A DNA stretch of 64,000 bases from Acanthochlamys bracteata. Lineage: Eukaryota; Streptophyta; Magnoliopsida; Pandanales; Velloziaceae. Of this stretch, positions 39,171 to 50,724 are shown piece by piece (the first letter of the stretch is position 1; each line of letters starts with the position of its first letter). The notes below the pieces were generated by a model that was not told where the DNA came from, did not search any database, and saw only the letters and a program-made list of their open reading frames with translations. The position numbers were made by a program, and so were the translations under genes. The stretch lies in assembly GCA_019914995.1 (NCBI GenBank), contig CM034127.1, positions 11,470,001 through 11,534,000 of the forward strand. Reading direction: 5' to 3'.

Positions 39171-40544
39171 TTAGCAAGGTGCCCATGCAGAAGCAAAGAC
39201 AACGTTGTGCCCTTTCCAAGTAAGCACAAGACCATCACCTTCCTCCCTCTTCATTCCCCACCCTGCCGCATGCTCATCAAGCATTCCTTTCACCTCAGTC
39301 GCCGCTTCTTCGCCGAACGCCGCCGTTCTAAATCCTGCCCCTCTCAGTCTCTGCACCCACTTCGCTCTATTCTCCTGCCGTTCAACTCTTTGCAACCCCT
39401 CTTGTGCTATAACATTCTCAATCTTCCATCCAATTCCTGCTTCATGCCATCTCCGTTGTTCACTTCCTTTCGGAAGCAATGCGTCCGCCACATCGTAAGG
39501 TATCCACATGTAATTGAACGCTGATCTCAGCCTGTCCACGACATCCTTCGCCGTTAAATCCACGTCCTCGTCGACTACGGTCATTAGTGTTGGCTCTAGA
39601 CTCCTGATCGCTTTCAAGAACATCGATCGTAGTGATATATGGCGATGAGAGCTTGATCCAGCTGACAGAGAACTGATATTATCTTCTGGAATGCAGTGAA
39701 GCATCATCTGGCAGTTTATCACCAATGCCTCGCCTTCAGTGACTAGGCGGTGCACGCGAAGGTGTTCGATCAAATTGTTAAGCCCATCGGAAGGGCTCGA
39801 TTCTACGATTCTGAACTCCATGGCAATGTTACGTGACTGCGCAAACTTCACTAACTTCTCGCCTAGCTCTTCGTAGGACATGTCTAGAGCTAGTGGCGGA
39901 GAGTTATGCCTCGGTCCTTGCACAGTGAGCCGGATCATCTGCGGGCCTTCAGGACGGCTTGCGAGTGTGTCAATCAGTGTAGGCATCTGCATGCAGTATG
40001 TAGTGCTTAAATCAACAATGTGGACGGTGGAGAACCCATCAACGGCGTCTGCAATAGCTACATTCGATGCGGTGTAGCCGAACCGGTGCCATGGAGTAAG
40101 GTCGATGAAGCTGGCAAACTCTACTGCCGAGAGACGGCGCGGTGGGTAGTCCAGTGATAAAACTCTACTGTTGGCCACAGCTGCGAGCGCCTTACATGCG
40201 CCTGTACGAGAGGCGCGGGCAACAAGTGCGCGGAGAAACCCTGCAGTCAGGCGCTGGTTTGAGTCACCGTCAGGCGGGGCAATGTTGTTGAGTACCCAAA
40301 TGAGTTGCTGAGCAAGAGTTGAATCGTTGCCCTCAACGGCGTTGGCGCAGTGAACCAGTAATTGCTCCATGGAGGCTGTACTAGAGAAAGTTCCTAGTGA
40401 AGATTTTACTGTGGAAAGGCTGGTTTTGGAGGTTGTAAAGCCTGGCCATGTCCGGGCTGTAAGATGTAAACGAATATTATCGTCGCGACCACCGTCAAGG
40501 TCTAGCAGCGGCGGTGGTGCTGGGCTTTGGCTGAATTGCATCAT
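39171..40544 (-). CDS. SCL32: GRAS-family transcriptional regulator, SCL32-like
   Basis: A single-exon GRAS protein of 457 residues, nuclear transcriptional co-regulator, most like Arabidopsis SCARECROW-LIKE 32. The N-terminal 58 residues are variable and disordered. The GRAS domain then starts at about MEQLLVHCANAV (59-70), the first leucine-heptad region with the LLxHCA-type motif. VHIVD at 174-178 is the VHIID motif, followed by CMQMPTLIDTLA, the SCL32-type variant. A second Leu-rich stretch follows VINCQMMLHCIPED, then the PFYRE-region block with FNYMWIPYDVADALLPK, and the SAW block near the end (WVQRLRGAGFRTAAFGEE and LTWKGHNVVFASAW). The frame opens with two adjacent Met codons; the first is used. 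It is complete and undamaged. No miR171-type target site was noticed, as expected because that site belongs to the HAM/SCL6 branch. Confidence 0.93.
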   Translation of the reverse strand: MMQFSQSPAPPPLLDLDGGRDDNIRLHLTARTWPGFTTSKTSLSTVKSSLGTFSSTASMEQLLVHCANAVEGNDSTLAQQLIWVLNNIAPPDGDSNQRLTAGFLRALVARASRTGACKALAAVANSRVLSLDYPPRRLSAVEFASFIDLTPWHRFGYTASNVAIADAVDGFSTVHIVDLSTTYCMQMPTLIDTLASRPEGPQMIRLTVQGPRHNSPPLALDMSYEELGEKLVKFAQSRNIAMEFRIVESSPSDGLNNLIEHLRVHRLVTEGEALVINCQMMLHCIPEDNISSLSAGSSSHRHISLRSMFLKAIRSLEPTLMTVVDEDVDLTAKDVVDRLRSAFNYMWIPYDVADALLPKGSEQRRWHEAGIGWKIENVIAQEGLQRVERQENRAKWVQRLRGAGFRTAAFGEEAATEVKGMLDEHAAGWGMKREEGDGLVLTWKGHNVVFASAWAPC

Positions 40545-42421
40545 GTGGTTTAATCAACAAATCAGTTGATCCAAAGAAGAGATTATTAGTTGTCTGCAGA
40601 ATATCAATATTGTTGTCTCCAGGCCGTGTATGAAGTATGGAAGGAAAGAAAATCTACATGAATTATTGCAGACAAACAACGAGTTGACTTTGGTAAGAAT
40701 CATTGTACTGACTTATTTTGTGTACAAAAAGCTGCTGATTGACATACAGAAGAAGGAAAGAGAGATGAGGTTTTAGTCCTGAGCAGCTTCATGTCTGCAA
40801 GCAAAGAAAGCTTGAAGAACCTTCTAGCTAGCTAGCATCTGCATGCAGTGAGATCATTCCTGCAATTAACCAACACCTCTCAAACAGAAACCTGCTAAGG
40901 TAGCAAGCACACCTGAAGAACTGCAGTAAGAAGACTCTGATCTGCTCTAATGGGGTCTTCTTCTCTGAAGATATGAATATTGAGAAGAGATTAAGAAACA
41001 TATGAACAGAAAGAAAATGAAGATAGCGGTAATGTTTTTTTTTTTTTTGGGAGCATGTGAAGGACATGAGGTGGTGGCTGGCCATATATGGCACAGTCTG
41101 TACTTGATGAGAAGGGTTCACTCACTCACGGGTCAAAATCATATACAAATGATTTGGTCAGTTTGATCATTTAGGCGTAGAGGACCCCTGCCCGTTTGAG
41201 CTACTAACACCATGCATGCTCTCGTAGGTAGAATGAAGCCAACTGCTAATTTGGATCCCATATCTTCAGAATTTTTGCAGTACAGTAGACAATGACTCGC
41301 TTGTATTCTTCTATATACATATACTCTCCTCTCCATTCTTGCGTTCTATGCCATTTTCTCAATATTATCATAATACAGATGGATAAGGTCGGCAAAAAAA
41401 TACTACTCCTTTCTGCAGTATAATTGATCAATGGATCTGTATGATCATATACGTATAATAAAAAAGGTAATTGTTCCTAAACCTAATTCGATGGCTAGGG
41501 TTAGATAATTTCTTCCTGATCTTAATAGAAACTAGAAACAATCAAAGTATGAGATGCATGTAAGAATGATGATGATTAACTAATAAATAAAACTATGATT
41601 TATACACGTATGTTTATTGAGATTTATGTGGCTTTGTTCGACTAGTAGTGGAAATCCTTGTCAGAAACCTTGTATATGGTTGGGTGGGTACGCAAGGTAC
41701 GTAATGCATGCATTGCAAGATATTCAAAATTATATATGGACCCCTTAATATCGATCTATATATATTATGATAGAATAATAATGACCTTATGATGAATGCT
41801 AAAACAAGAAACTTTACATCTGATACATACATGCAGATAACTTTCCACATATTTTAATTTTGGGTGATGTAGAAAACATGCACATGAAAGTAATATTTTC
41901 AAGTTTCTGTAAGTCCCTTCTGTGACAACTACTCTAAATCAACCAGATCAGTTTTCTAACTTGTTCTGTTTAAAAATCGGATTAACGAATTCGATCACTT
42001 TGATAAAACTGATAAGAGTGCATTAAATTACCTGGTAGATTCCATCCATGCATGGCAAATAATCTGTTGTAGTCCTGAAAGTCAAGTGAAAACTTTCCCT
42101 TCCATGCTATATGACCTGCTTAATTGTGCTTGTGTCCAGAAGCTGAAATAGGGTACACAATCATGCCAGCTCTTGCCTAGAAAGATAGACAGTCCCAACA
42201 TATATGCATGAGCTACTACTGCCAATTGATCAACATAGCTAACTGAATGCAACACGTGAGAATGCGATTCACGCAGATCTCTACGTTCGTGTTCCTGCAG
42301 GGAAAGGGATCAAAGGACACCTCTCTCAAAAAGCATGGACGGTCCTGCACGTGGTCCTCTTTTTGTTCCTTTTGGAAACTATTTAAGTTTTTCCCCAACT
42401 CTTCCAAAGATAATACACTAC

Positions 42422-42620
42422 TAACGTTTGGCAGTGCTTATAATATAAAATAAATTTTAAAAAGTTTTTTTTAAAGAAACCTTTTCATAAAATAAGTTTG
42501 ATTTTTTTATTTAATATATATAATTCTTTTATATATTTAAAAAATTTTAAAATATAAAATATTTGAAAATATTAGTGCTTATTTAATGATATATATTTAA
42601 AAGTAATGCAGAACGTTCTA
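42422..42620. mobile_element. AT-rich inverted-repeat element (MITE-like) copy, short
   Basis: Begins TAACGTTTGGCAGTGCTTAT and ends AAGTAATGCAGAACGTTCT, giving imperfect inverted ends. The interior is A/T only with TTTTAAAAA blocks. It is shorter than the 55873 copy and more diverged. Confidence 0.5.
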
Positions 42621-44010
42621 AAGTATAAGCTGATGGGACCTTTACATATATATATAAAATACGTTCTGAATATACTTATCATACCAAGAATATAGCAGGA
42701 CATAAAGAAACTACCAGGAGAAGATCTATGGCCTGCTTGTTTTGGGCATCTATCAAAAATTCACTCTGCATATTAGAAGAGTTAGGTAAATTGCTAATAA
42801 AAGTTCATGAGATTCTCCAAGAAAACATTTATCTTAGGAAAAAAAGAACTAAAACTAACAAACTAGCTTTTCTGGATACAGCAAACCAACAGCATGTGAC
42901 ATAAATTTAGTTCAAACCAATTAATCAATTTAGACTGAAAATGTCAAACGTATACTAGTAAGAATTATAATTTGAAGTTGTGCATATATACCTTTAGGTT
43001 GATTTCTGGCACCAAGTATTATCTGAAGGCCCTTATGCGCTAGAAATCAAAACATACTTACATAAAAAGCTGACAACTTCTCTGTCAGCTTATTAATTCT
43101 GAAATATTCTTGTTGAATATTATATAGTAGGCATTTGAAATGTTTCAGTAACCTATAAAAGAGACGACAAGGGTATTAGAAGAATCTTATGTAAAAGCAT
43201 AAGATGAAATTGAGGTAAGTTAAGCTGGCAACTTTTATTTAATCAATTTACCAGACCTTAGAAAACGATAGATAGATTATTATTATGATTATTCGTAAGC
43301 TTGATGTAACAAAGACAACAGGACGGCAAGCTAAACTATAAGCACTTAATCCCTGCATTGCGCTTTCTCGAGGGAATTCTCTTTTTTTTTTTTTTTTGTT
43401 GCTTTTGCTTATTCTCCAACGACGCCGAAAACAACAAGAGATAAGCACATGGAAGTAGAGAATGACAGGATGTGCTTAAGATACCGTGAACTCGGTTTCA
43501 GAACTATTTATTTTGTTTAATTAGGATAAAACAAGCTTTCTCTTAGCTTATATTCAAATCTAATGTTAGTGCAAATATACCCTAGAGGCGAGGAAGCCAA
43601 GAAGAAGATGACAATTTCTAGAGATTTTATATTAAGTGTCCTTTGCTATTTGTGAGTTGGTCTTTTAAATTGACTAGCTAGCTAGCTTGCTCAATCATTT
43701 GATTAGAAGTTCATATCTACATAGCTGCTTTATGCATACATGTGAATTAGAGTAGTTTTAGCTTGTTGTTTGTTGTTTATCATTATTTGATTTTTTTTTC
43801 TTTTTTTAAATTTAGTTGTATAAGTTCCCAATATATTTGATGTAGCTGTTATCTGAACTGGCCTTTTATGGAGTAACCTTTGAATAATGCAATTTGATTG
43901 ATGTAGATAGATTTGGTTTACATAGAAAAGAATGGAGTTTTTAAATTTTATCAAGAACACTATGGCCCTAATACCTTCATATTGAAAAGGATTTTTGATA
44001 AACATATATA

Positions 44011-44271
44011 GAGAGCGTTTGGAATTGATTATGAAATAGAGCTTTTGTGAAATAAAAAGTATTTTTATCTATTTTAAAAAATAAGCTCTATTTTTTTTAC
44101 TTCAAAAAAAATAATAAACATATGCAATAAAAAAATCTCACTTCGTAAAATTTTTCTACACTTTCTAAATTTTTAAATAAATTTTTTATATACTTATAAA
44201 ACATATATTAAAAAACGTGAAATGGAGAATTGAAAAATTTTGTTGGAAAAAAGCTGAACCAAACAGCCCCT
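44011..44271. mobile_element. AT-rich inverted-repeat element (MITE-like) copy
   Basis: Left end GAGAGCGTTTGGAATTGATT, right end GCTGAACCAAACAGCCCC. Interior blocks (AAGCTCTATTTTTTTTACTT, AATAATAAACATATGCAAT, AATCTCACTTCGTAAAATT, CTACACTTTCTAAATTTTTA) are in the same order as in the copies at 37596 and 55873. Confidence 0.7.
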
Positions 44272-44325
44272 AAAGAGACCGCTTTGTTTATTTGCAACAC
44301 CTACAGGCGTAAAAATTAGATTAGA

Positions 44326-44540
44326 TTCACACATGGTTGTAAAATTGCATTTCCAGCTAAAATAATTGCGGTATCTTTCCTATACTTTGCTCTTCGCCTT
44401 TGAACAATGAGGAGGTACATTATTCACGGCTTTCCCAGGCATTCCAACTTCCCTCAGCTTGCAGAACCTACTTGTAGATGTAGTCTTGGTGAGAAAAAAT
44501 CTTGCAAAATACCAAAGGGAATCTGTACAGATTATGAAAA
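44326..44540 (-). other. Exon-like stretch, possible last exon of an unidentified gene
   Basis: On the minus strand, after an acceptor-like TCTGTACAG, a frame stays open to a TAG near 44383 and includes RFCKLREVGMPGKAVNN and PPHCSKAKSKV. Composition looks like coding DNA and differs from the AT-rich surroundings. I do not recognise the protein, and no donor exon in a compatible phase was found. Confidence 0.28.
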
Positions 44541-45111
44541 ACAGCCTAGTTATGCCTTATATCCAAAGCTTGACCTATAACAGGCTTGTTTTTGTACCTA
44601 AAACTGAAGAGAGGAACCCATATTGAAGAAAACTGCAACTGAAGCACTCCCAAAACAATGAACTAGCATGGTAGCACCTAATGAGATGCATATGCTAAAT
44701 TAAGCAATATAGAACAGATAATTAAGCTCAATGCGCTACCATTACCTAACCCAAGCACAGATTGCTTGAAAAATGTAGATATACTATTTAACAGTACAGC
44801 ACGGTGTCATCTAACTTGTCTGTTTGGAAAATTCATCACTGATACTGCAACAGAAATCAGATTGATAAGCATAATAACATAACAGAACCCTATCTTTATA
44901 AGTTAGGCCAATGAAAACTCAAACAGTTAATCTACAATTTAACCAACATACAGCTAGACATCAAGTTCAGAAGAAAGCAGAATATACACCATAACCAACT
45001 TGTTCAGTTAGATCTCCAGCTCATCACACCGAGCCTAACCATCTTCTTTAACATCTAACCTAAATATCCGAACTTGTACATCTTACTAATCCACTGTAAG
45101 CTCCATTTTTA

Positions 45112-45297
45112 TTAGGACTTTAGCTGCACCAACTCACTAATGACAACTCCAGAATCATGTTGGACGATCGCTATCATCGAATTATGAACACCACTTAAAA
45201 GCAAAATTTTATCCTTATGTTCACCCATAAAATCATTCCAACCTTTCCTCTCTGGTATAATCCCAGAAACCAAAATGCAATTTTGCATAAATGTCAC
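45112..45297 (-). other. Open stretch of 61 codons, unrecognised
   Basis: An ATG-started frame with coding-like composition, including PERKGWNDFMGEHKDKILLL and HNSMIAIVQHDSGVVISELV. No domain is recognised. It could be an exon of the same unidentified minus-strand locus as 44326-44540, a gene fragment, or chance. Confidence 0.25.
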
Positions 45298-46403
45298 CCC
45301 ATTACCATATTTATTAAAGTAATTATCATATCAAATTAGTGCATGTCCCAGGTTTTAGCCAATTTGCAGATTCACTACTTTGTGATATATAAGTTACACG
45401 AGACACTAAATTTTAGCTCTATGCATTGGATCTACCATATTCTTTTGCAAAGAAATCCATACAAGCCAATACTGATAGAAAAACAATAACATCCCCAAGG
45501 AATCAATAATAAGTCACAGGCTTGCTACATACCTAGACCTTCAAGGGAACCCCAGGTTGATGGGTTGATAGGTATAGCCAATCTTAAAGTCAGCAATGCG
45601 GCAAAGCCACAAAAATTAGCAATACGTCATGGGGTCAACATGATGTCAGGCTTTAGAATATCCACCCTAAGCTCCAACTGCTGTTTTACAGTTAATGCAC
45701 ATATAGACAAGATAAAGCAATCGAGTGCTGTTAGTAGATCTATTTCTTGTCTAACGTAGAAGCAATCAACTTAACCATATGCAAGGTATATCGAGCAAAT
45801 AGTAACCAATTCTAATGATAATGATTCTTATGACCAATTTCATACACAGCAGAACCTTGATTTGTGATTGAACGGGCAATTGAAGAATTGAAAAGATATG
45901 AACTTGAACAATCATCGCCACCTTGATAAAATCAATCTCTCTGGCATTGCTGAGGCCTGCAGCAAATAAGTCCACATTTGCAAATCAAAGCACGGGCATA
46001 CCACAAACTCGGCTGTAAAGAATAGTAGAACTACAGTTACAAGCTGGTGAATACTACAGGAGTGGTGATGGACTTTGAAATTCCCATTCATGTAAATTAG
46101 CAGAATACTCAAGGACAAAATTCAACACACTGCACAGGATCAAACATAAAAGATTATAAGTTATCAACCAAAAACCTCTGTTCACGAAAAATTGGCTAAC
46201 ACTCTAATCTAATCCTTTCAACCTTGACAAAATCAATGGTTCAAACTCCTTGTTTTCCACCCACCTTATTGTCCATGTAATCACAAACGAACCAAAACCT
46301 ATCCACATTCTACTGAATCAAAAAGCTCAAAATCCAACGCTAAATCATAATAAAATCGATATCAAAGATAAAAAAGAACGAATGTTTAGAAGAAATTGCT
46401 CAC

Positions 46404-46468
46404 CATGCCCGTGAATCAGGCAGTATCTTCGATCGTGAGTTCCAAACGTCCGAATGCCGCCATTCCAT
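46404..46468 (-). other. Possible first coding exon, head to head with the zinc-finger gene
   Basis: On the minus strand an ATG at 46468 opens 21 codons (MEWRHSDVWNSRSKILPDSR) followed by a GCATG|GTGAGC donor. The upstream CTAGGGTT is typical of plant 5' leaders. It starts 190 bp from the plus-strand zinc-finger ATG. The next exon could not be fixed because tested acceptors gave an early stop. Confidence 0.3.
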
Positions 46469-46658
46469 TCTGATCCAAGAAGAACTTTAACAAATCTGTA
46501 ATGGCGGCAAAGCCAAAGATCTGTTTTTCTTGTTTCAACCCTAGTTATACTATTTCAGATGATATTTACCAAATTACCCCTGTATTCCTCTATTAAGAAA
46601 ACTAAAAACCAAAATTTCTGATTGCGGGCTCTGTGTGCTGTGTTGGTTGTGAGAATCC

Positions 46659-49600
46659 ATGGCGGGGAAGGAATCTAGCAGTTGGATCCAGTCTGTTGAA
46701 GAAGAAGAACTGTTGGGAGCAGAATCCGGTTGGGTTGAAGCGCGATGGCATTGCGATCACATCTCTTCCCTGTCTTCTGATCTCGTTCATATCCCTCTAC
46801 CCTCGTCCCATTGCTCTAGGTTTGTTTCTTTTTCAACTGATCTTGATTGTTTGAATGTATGAATATCTCTCTCTGATTGATTGGCTTGTGAATTTCTTTT
46901 GGTTGTTCATGAATTTCGAGTATGAGAATTGGTTCTATGGTATTGTAGTGTGTTGTCCATGATTTGTTTGACTATAATAAATACTTGGTTTTGTCATATT
47001 GCACAAAGGTTGCATTTTATGTAATGTAAGTGATACACCTTAGATTAAACTACAAGAGAAACTAGGAAGACTACTAGTAAAACTAAGTAAATAACTTGTT
47101 TCATTCATGAATCCTTCTCTCCTACCTCTACACCTATTTGTAAGTGTAGTGTTTATACATAACTAGAATTCCACTTGAGGGACATCTCCTCAATCAAACA
47201 ACACTTTGAAATACTTAAACACCTAAGAGTCCCTATTGGACTCAAATATCTAAACACTTGGTAACCTTCTGGCATGCTCGGGCATTTTGTATTTGGCGCC
47301 CCAGCACTTTTCAAAAAGTGCCCGAGCACATTAATTGGCGCCAGGACACTTTTCAAAAAGTGTCCTGGGCGCTATGTTTTGCACCCAGGTCAGTCAGCTG
47401 GCCAGGGTGCTCTTGGAGGCACCCTTTGTATATTCAAGTCCTGCACCCTATGCAGGACTGACATGGCCTCGCTGGCCTCCGGCTCTGGCGAGGCAGTCTC
47501 CGGTCATCCCCTCCGGTGAGCTCTAAACCATCTCTAGTAGTTTCTTCCTTATTTCTTTGTCCCTCATCATCATCTTCCTTACTTGTATCACTAAGTTTCT
47601 CCTAGTAGTAGCTGACATTTGGTATTCCCTTCCTAGCTTGGGATAATACTTCATTGCATGCTTGATGCTAAGTCCTAATCCCTCGTTGAATGAGAAAAAT
47701 TAGCTTGCCAGTACTAAGCAAACTTCATCTACCACACATAAATGTTTGAGGGTCAATTTGACTGCAGACCTTAGGCCATTTGAAAGGCCTTGGTATTTGA
47801 TACTATCATTACCCAAAGTTCATAAGTGATTTTATATGTTGTCCCCTAGGACAGGGTGGGGTAAATGTAGGTAAAGATTCTTTTGTTGAATGATTATAAG
47901 GCTTAAGGCCAAAGCAGCCAAGTTTAAAGAGGAGGAGGAAAGGTCAAACATTGGTCACACCATTCTTTCCCCTTTCACAATAGGATTTTTGTGTTGATTG
48001 TATCAGAAATCCTATTTTCCTGGTTAGTGGTTAGTATAAAATGTTACCGGGGTGCAGTAGTGCAGAAATTCTTGTAAGCATCTCTATAAAATGAAGACGG
48101 ACACTAGTTTCACTTCTATCATTAATTAAATCAAGCTATATCCAAATAATCAACATGCAAGAGCGATTCATTGTGGTTGGACATTTTTCTTGGATGTATC
48201 GCTTGACTCTATGAAGGTCTTAATTACCAAAAGGTGCATGCATCTTCTATTTGAAAGTGTTGGGGTTCTTTGGATTTAGTTTGGCTAATTTGATATGGCT
48301 TTGATGATTCTTTATCTTGTTAGCTGAGCCATGTTACCAGGTTAAGTAATTTGCCTATTCATCCATTAAGTTTATTCATATCGTACATGGTGTATGCAAA
48401 AGATTCTTAGAGAAGTTGATTTTTGTCAAAAACTTAGATTACTTTCAAGTTTTATAAGCATCACTAGCTACCATTGTATTAGTTTTTCCTAGTAGTTTGG
48501 CTAATATAACTACATCTTTCTGGGATGGAGTGATTGTAAAAATCAGATAATATTCCTCATCCTTCTCCCTAAGATTATAAGTCCTATGCAATCCCAAATT
48601 CTAGTCTTGCTCATAAAGTTAACTGACTATCCTTGTCCCTGTAAACACTCTAGAAATTAGAGAAGGCATCCTTCAAGTGCCTGATAAGGATCCCATATCA
48701 TATTTGAGGAGTTGGATGACCAACATGCCCTTTTCTATATTAGGAATTCAAATACTACAGAACACCATGTGTGGTTTGCTTATGAAATTTATAAACAATG
48801 CTGCTGGCCTTGCGTCTCATCCTTATTTTTCTGACTACTATTCAACAAATCTTTATTTCATCTCTCATTTCCTGATTCTCCTTTGATAGCTAGATTCTGA
48901 AACAGAAGAGAATTACCATTAGAGGAATAAGCTATTCTTGCCCCTCTTTTATAAGCATTTTTGCTGAAGTACCAAAAATCTAAATTGAGTGGTGCGATTA
49001 ACTGCAGTTTTTGGTAAAATTGTCATTTTATATTTCAAGCATTGAAATTTTAATAGTATAAGATTGATCCTCCAAAAAAAAAGACGATAATATTGTATTT
49101 AATTTCTTTTCTTTATGTTATATTGTTTTACATATTGACATAAGTCTAAGTTGAATTTCACTAAGTCAAATGATCTAGGTGAATTTTACGGTATTGTGCT
49201 ATGTTATAAGCAATATGTCCATCAGATCACTGATAAGTAATGTGAAATATATAATCTGAAAACAATCAATTTGTGAAGCACATTGTAATTATTATAAAAT
49301 GGATACTTCATTCTATGAATATGAATATTTGAATGAATTTCTAAAACACAATAGCGAATGTGCTTCTATAAGATAGAACTCACACAATCATTCCTAAGTA
49401 ACAAGTTCCAAACTTCAAAAGTTCTTTCAAGGTAACGAATTTTGAATACCAGCAACTTTACGGTTAGAGTGGTATAGAAAAAATAATAGATAATAATTTT
49501 ATTTATAGTTTAATTTACTTTGTTCATAGTGCATATATTATGTTTTATATATTGTGTATATTAAAAACTTCTTTTCATATACTAACTATTCAGATAAAAA

Positions 49601-50724
49601 TGACATCAGCGGTAGCACCTGATTCAAACAGGTTATAAAATTAGAAATAAACAACCAAATTTTAGTTTGTTAAAGTTTCATCAACTCTTTATTCAAATAA
49701 AAAATTTTAACGAAATATCCCAAGCTTAGCACATTGTAGTTTATTAAGAAAAACAACAGAAATGAGTTGGGATTGCAAAACTTCCTGCTTCAGCATGAGA
49801 TCTATACATCATTCACTGATGACCATTACCTTTACAGTGAGCAAGTATTGCATTTCTAGTGATCCATTGAATTTTACTGTGACTTAAAGGTATATAGGCT
49901 ACATTCTTTTTTCTAATTTCAAGCAATGACATTTTGTTCTTGCTGGAACGGGCTGATCGTGGAGTTCTTGCTGGAACTGGCTGATCGTGGAAGCACTTGT
50001 GGTTAGTCAACATTGACTGCACCAATAATGGTTTCCTAGCACATCCGACATTTACAATAGAAACTATTACTCTGTTTCTCTTTGCCAGTGTTCATGTCTG
50101 CTTGCCGTAGTTTCTGCTTCTCTTTGCCAGTGTTCATGTCTGCTTGCGGCAGTTTGTTATGACTGAAGCTTTTTGAGGAAAGAGTGATACATTATTCATT
50201 CATATAAAGGGATAGGACATAAATTATTATTGTTTGACATGAAGTAGAGAAAGCAAAAGTGATTTTGTAGTACATGAAGCTTGAAGTTGATGATTGAAAC
50301 TTGGTTAGAGTTTTAACATGATCTATATTATGTACTGCAGATGCGACCACCCACATGAAAACTGGCTATGTTTAAGTTGTAAAGATGTACTTTGCAGCCG
50401 CTTTATCAACAAGCACATGCTTGAACATCATCAAGAGACTGGACATTGCGTATCTCTCAGCTTCAGGTATCGAGTTATGATTCCTTTGTTTTTTCAATGT
50501 GCAGCACCCAAACAAAGAATCTTATTAATTTTTTACATATTTGGTTTGACAGTGATCTGTCAGTCTGGTGTTTCGCATGCAATTCCTATCTAGATGTTCA
50601 GAAAATTTTGCAGCTACGACCTGTTTATGAAGTTGCACATCTGTTGAAGTTTGGACACGCCCCATTTCAGCCTGTTATAAACACTGAAGTTTCAACTAAC
50701 CCAGGTTCTTCGTCCAGTTTTTGA
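46659..50724 (+). CDS. Free-standing UBP-type zinc finger protein (HDAC6/BRAP-type ZnF-UBP)
   Basis: A 152-residue protein made almost entirely of one UBP-type zinc finger, the fold that in HDAC6 and USP5 binds the free C-terminal Gly-Gly of ubiquitin. Exons 46659-46819, 50341-50466 and 50553-50724 join in phase with GT-AG introns of 3521 and 86 bp. The complete set of cross-brace ligands is visible: C32-x-H34, C52-x2-C55, C64-x2-C67, C72-x6-H79-x3-H83-x5-H89 and C102-x2-C105. SDLSVWCFACNSYLD carries the aromatic residue expected in the ubiquitin-tail pocket. No deacetylase, protease or RING domain is attached. The N terminus is acidic (EEEELLGAES) and the tail ends in GSSSSF. Probable role: cytosolic or nuclear sensor of unanchored ubiquitin; this is inferred from the fold. 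The first ATG after the leader is used. Confidence 0.9.
47031..47590. mobile_element. LTR-like insertion (candidate solo LTR), hairpin-rich
   Basis: A 560-bp block bounded by TGATACA on the left and TGTATCA on the right, a perfect 7-bp terminal inverted pair of the TG...CA type. It is flanked by GTAAG and CTAAG, four of five matching bases, as expected of a target-site duplication. No internal coding region or second repeat is seen, so a solo LTR is the simplest reading. The middle is GC-rich with several perfect hairpins. A foldback or MITE origin is possible. It looks old, since one flank base differs. Confidence 0.5.
47276..47459. repeat. Cluster of perfect inverted repeats inside the LTR-like insertion
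   Basis: GCTCGGGCA (47276-47284) pairs with TGCCCGAGC (47319-47327). Inside it GCACTTTT-CA-AAAAGTGC lies at 47304-47321. A 13-bp stem with a 2-nt spacer, CCAGGACACTTTT then AAAAGTGTCCTGG, is at 47341-47368. AGTCCTGCA and TGCAGGACT pair across 5 nt at 47437-47459. CACTTTT-CA-AAAAGTG is shared by the first two hairpins, so one may be a copy of the other. Confidence 0.9.
49936..49991. repeat. Tandem duplication, two 28-bp units
   Basis: The unit starting GTTCTTGCTGGAAC and ending GGCTGATCGTGGA is repeated once with a single mismatch, at 49936-49963 and 49964-49991. Confidence 0.9.
50076..50159. repeat. Tandem duplication, two 42-bp units
   Basis: A 42-bp unit beginning TTCTCTTTGCCAGTGTTCAT occurs at 50076-50117 and 50118-50159 with a few mismatches near its end. 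It lies close to the 3' end of the zinc-finger gene's first intron. Confidence 0.85.

Larger units (their letters stand above)
40545..46658. other. Intergenic region with MITE-like copies and two weak exon-like stretches
   Basis: The left part is the promoter side of the SCL32-like gene. MITE-like copies lie at about 42422-42620 and 44011-44271. Coding-like stretches on the minus strand at about 44326-44540, 45112-45297 and 46404-46468 are listed separately; no full gene could be assembled from them. The 46500-46658 stretch is the upstream region of the zinc-finger gene. Confidence 0.5.
46820..50340 (+). other. Large first intron of the zinc-finger gene
   Basis: A 3521-bp intron, far longer than the 86-bp second one. 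It contains the LTR-like insertion at 47031-47590 and two short tandem duplications at 49936-49991 and 50076-50159. The rest is AT-rich without a supported gene. Confidence 0.75.

Noticed and set aside
39162-39524. 120-codon ORF opposite the SCL32-like gene
   Set aside because: Antisense shadow of the GRAS coding sequence; GC-rich exons leave open frames on the other strand.
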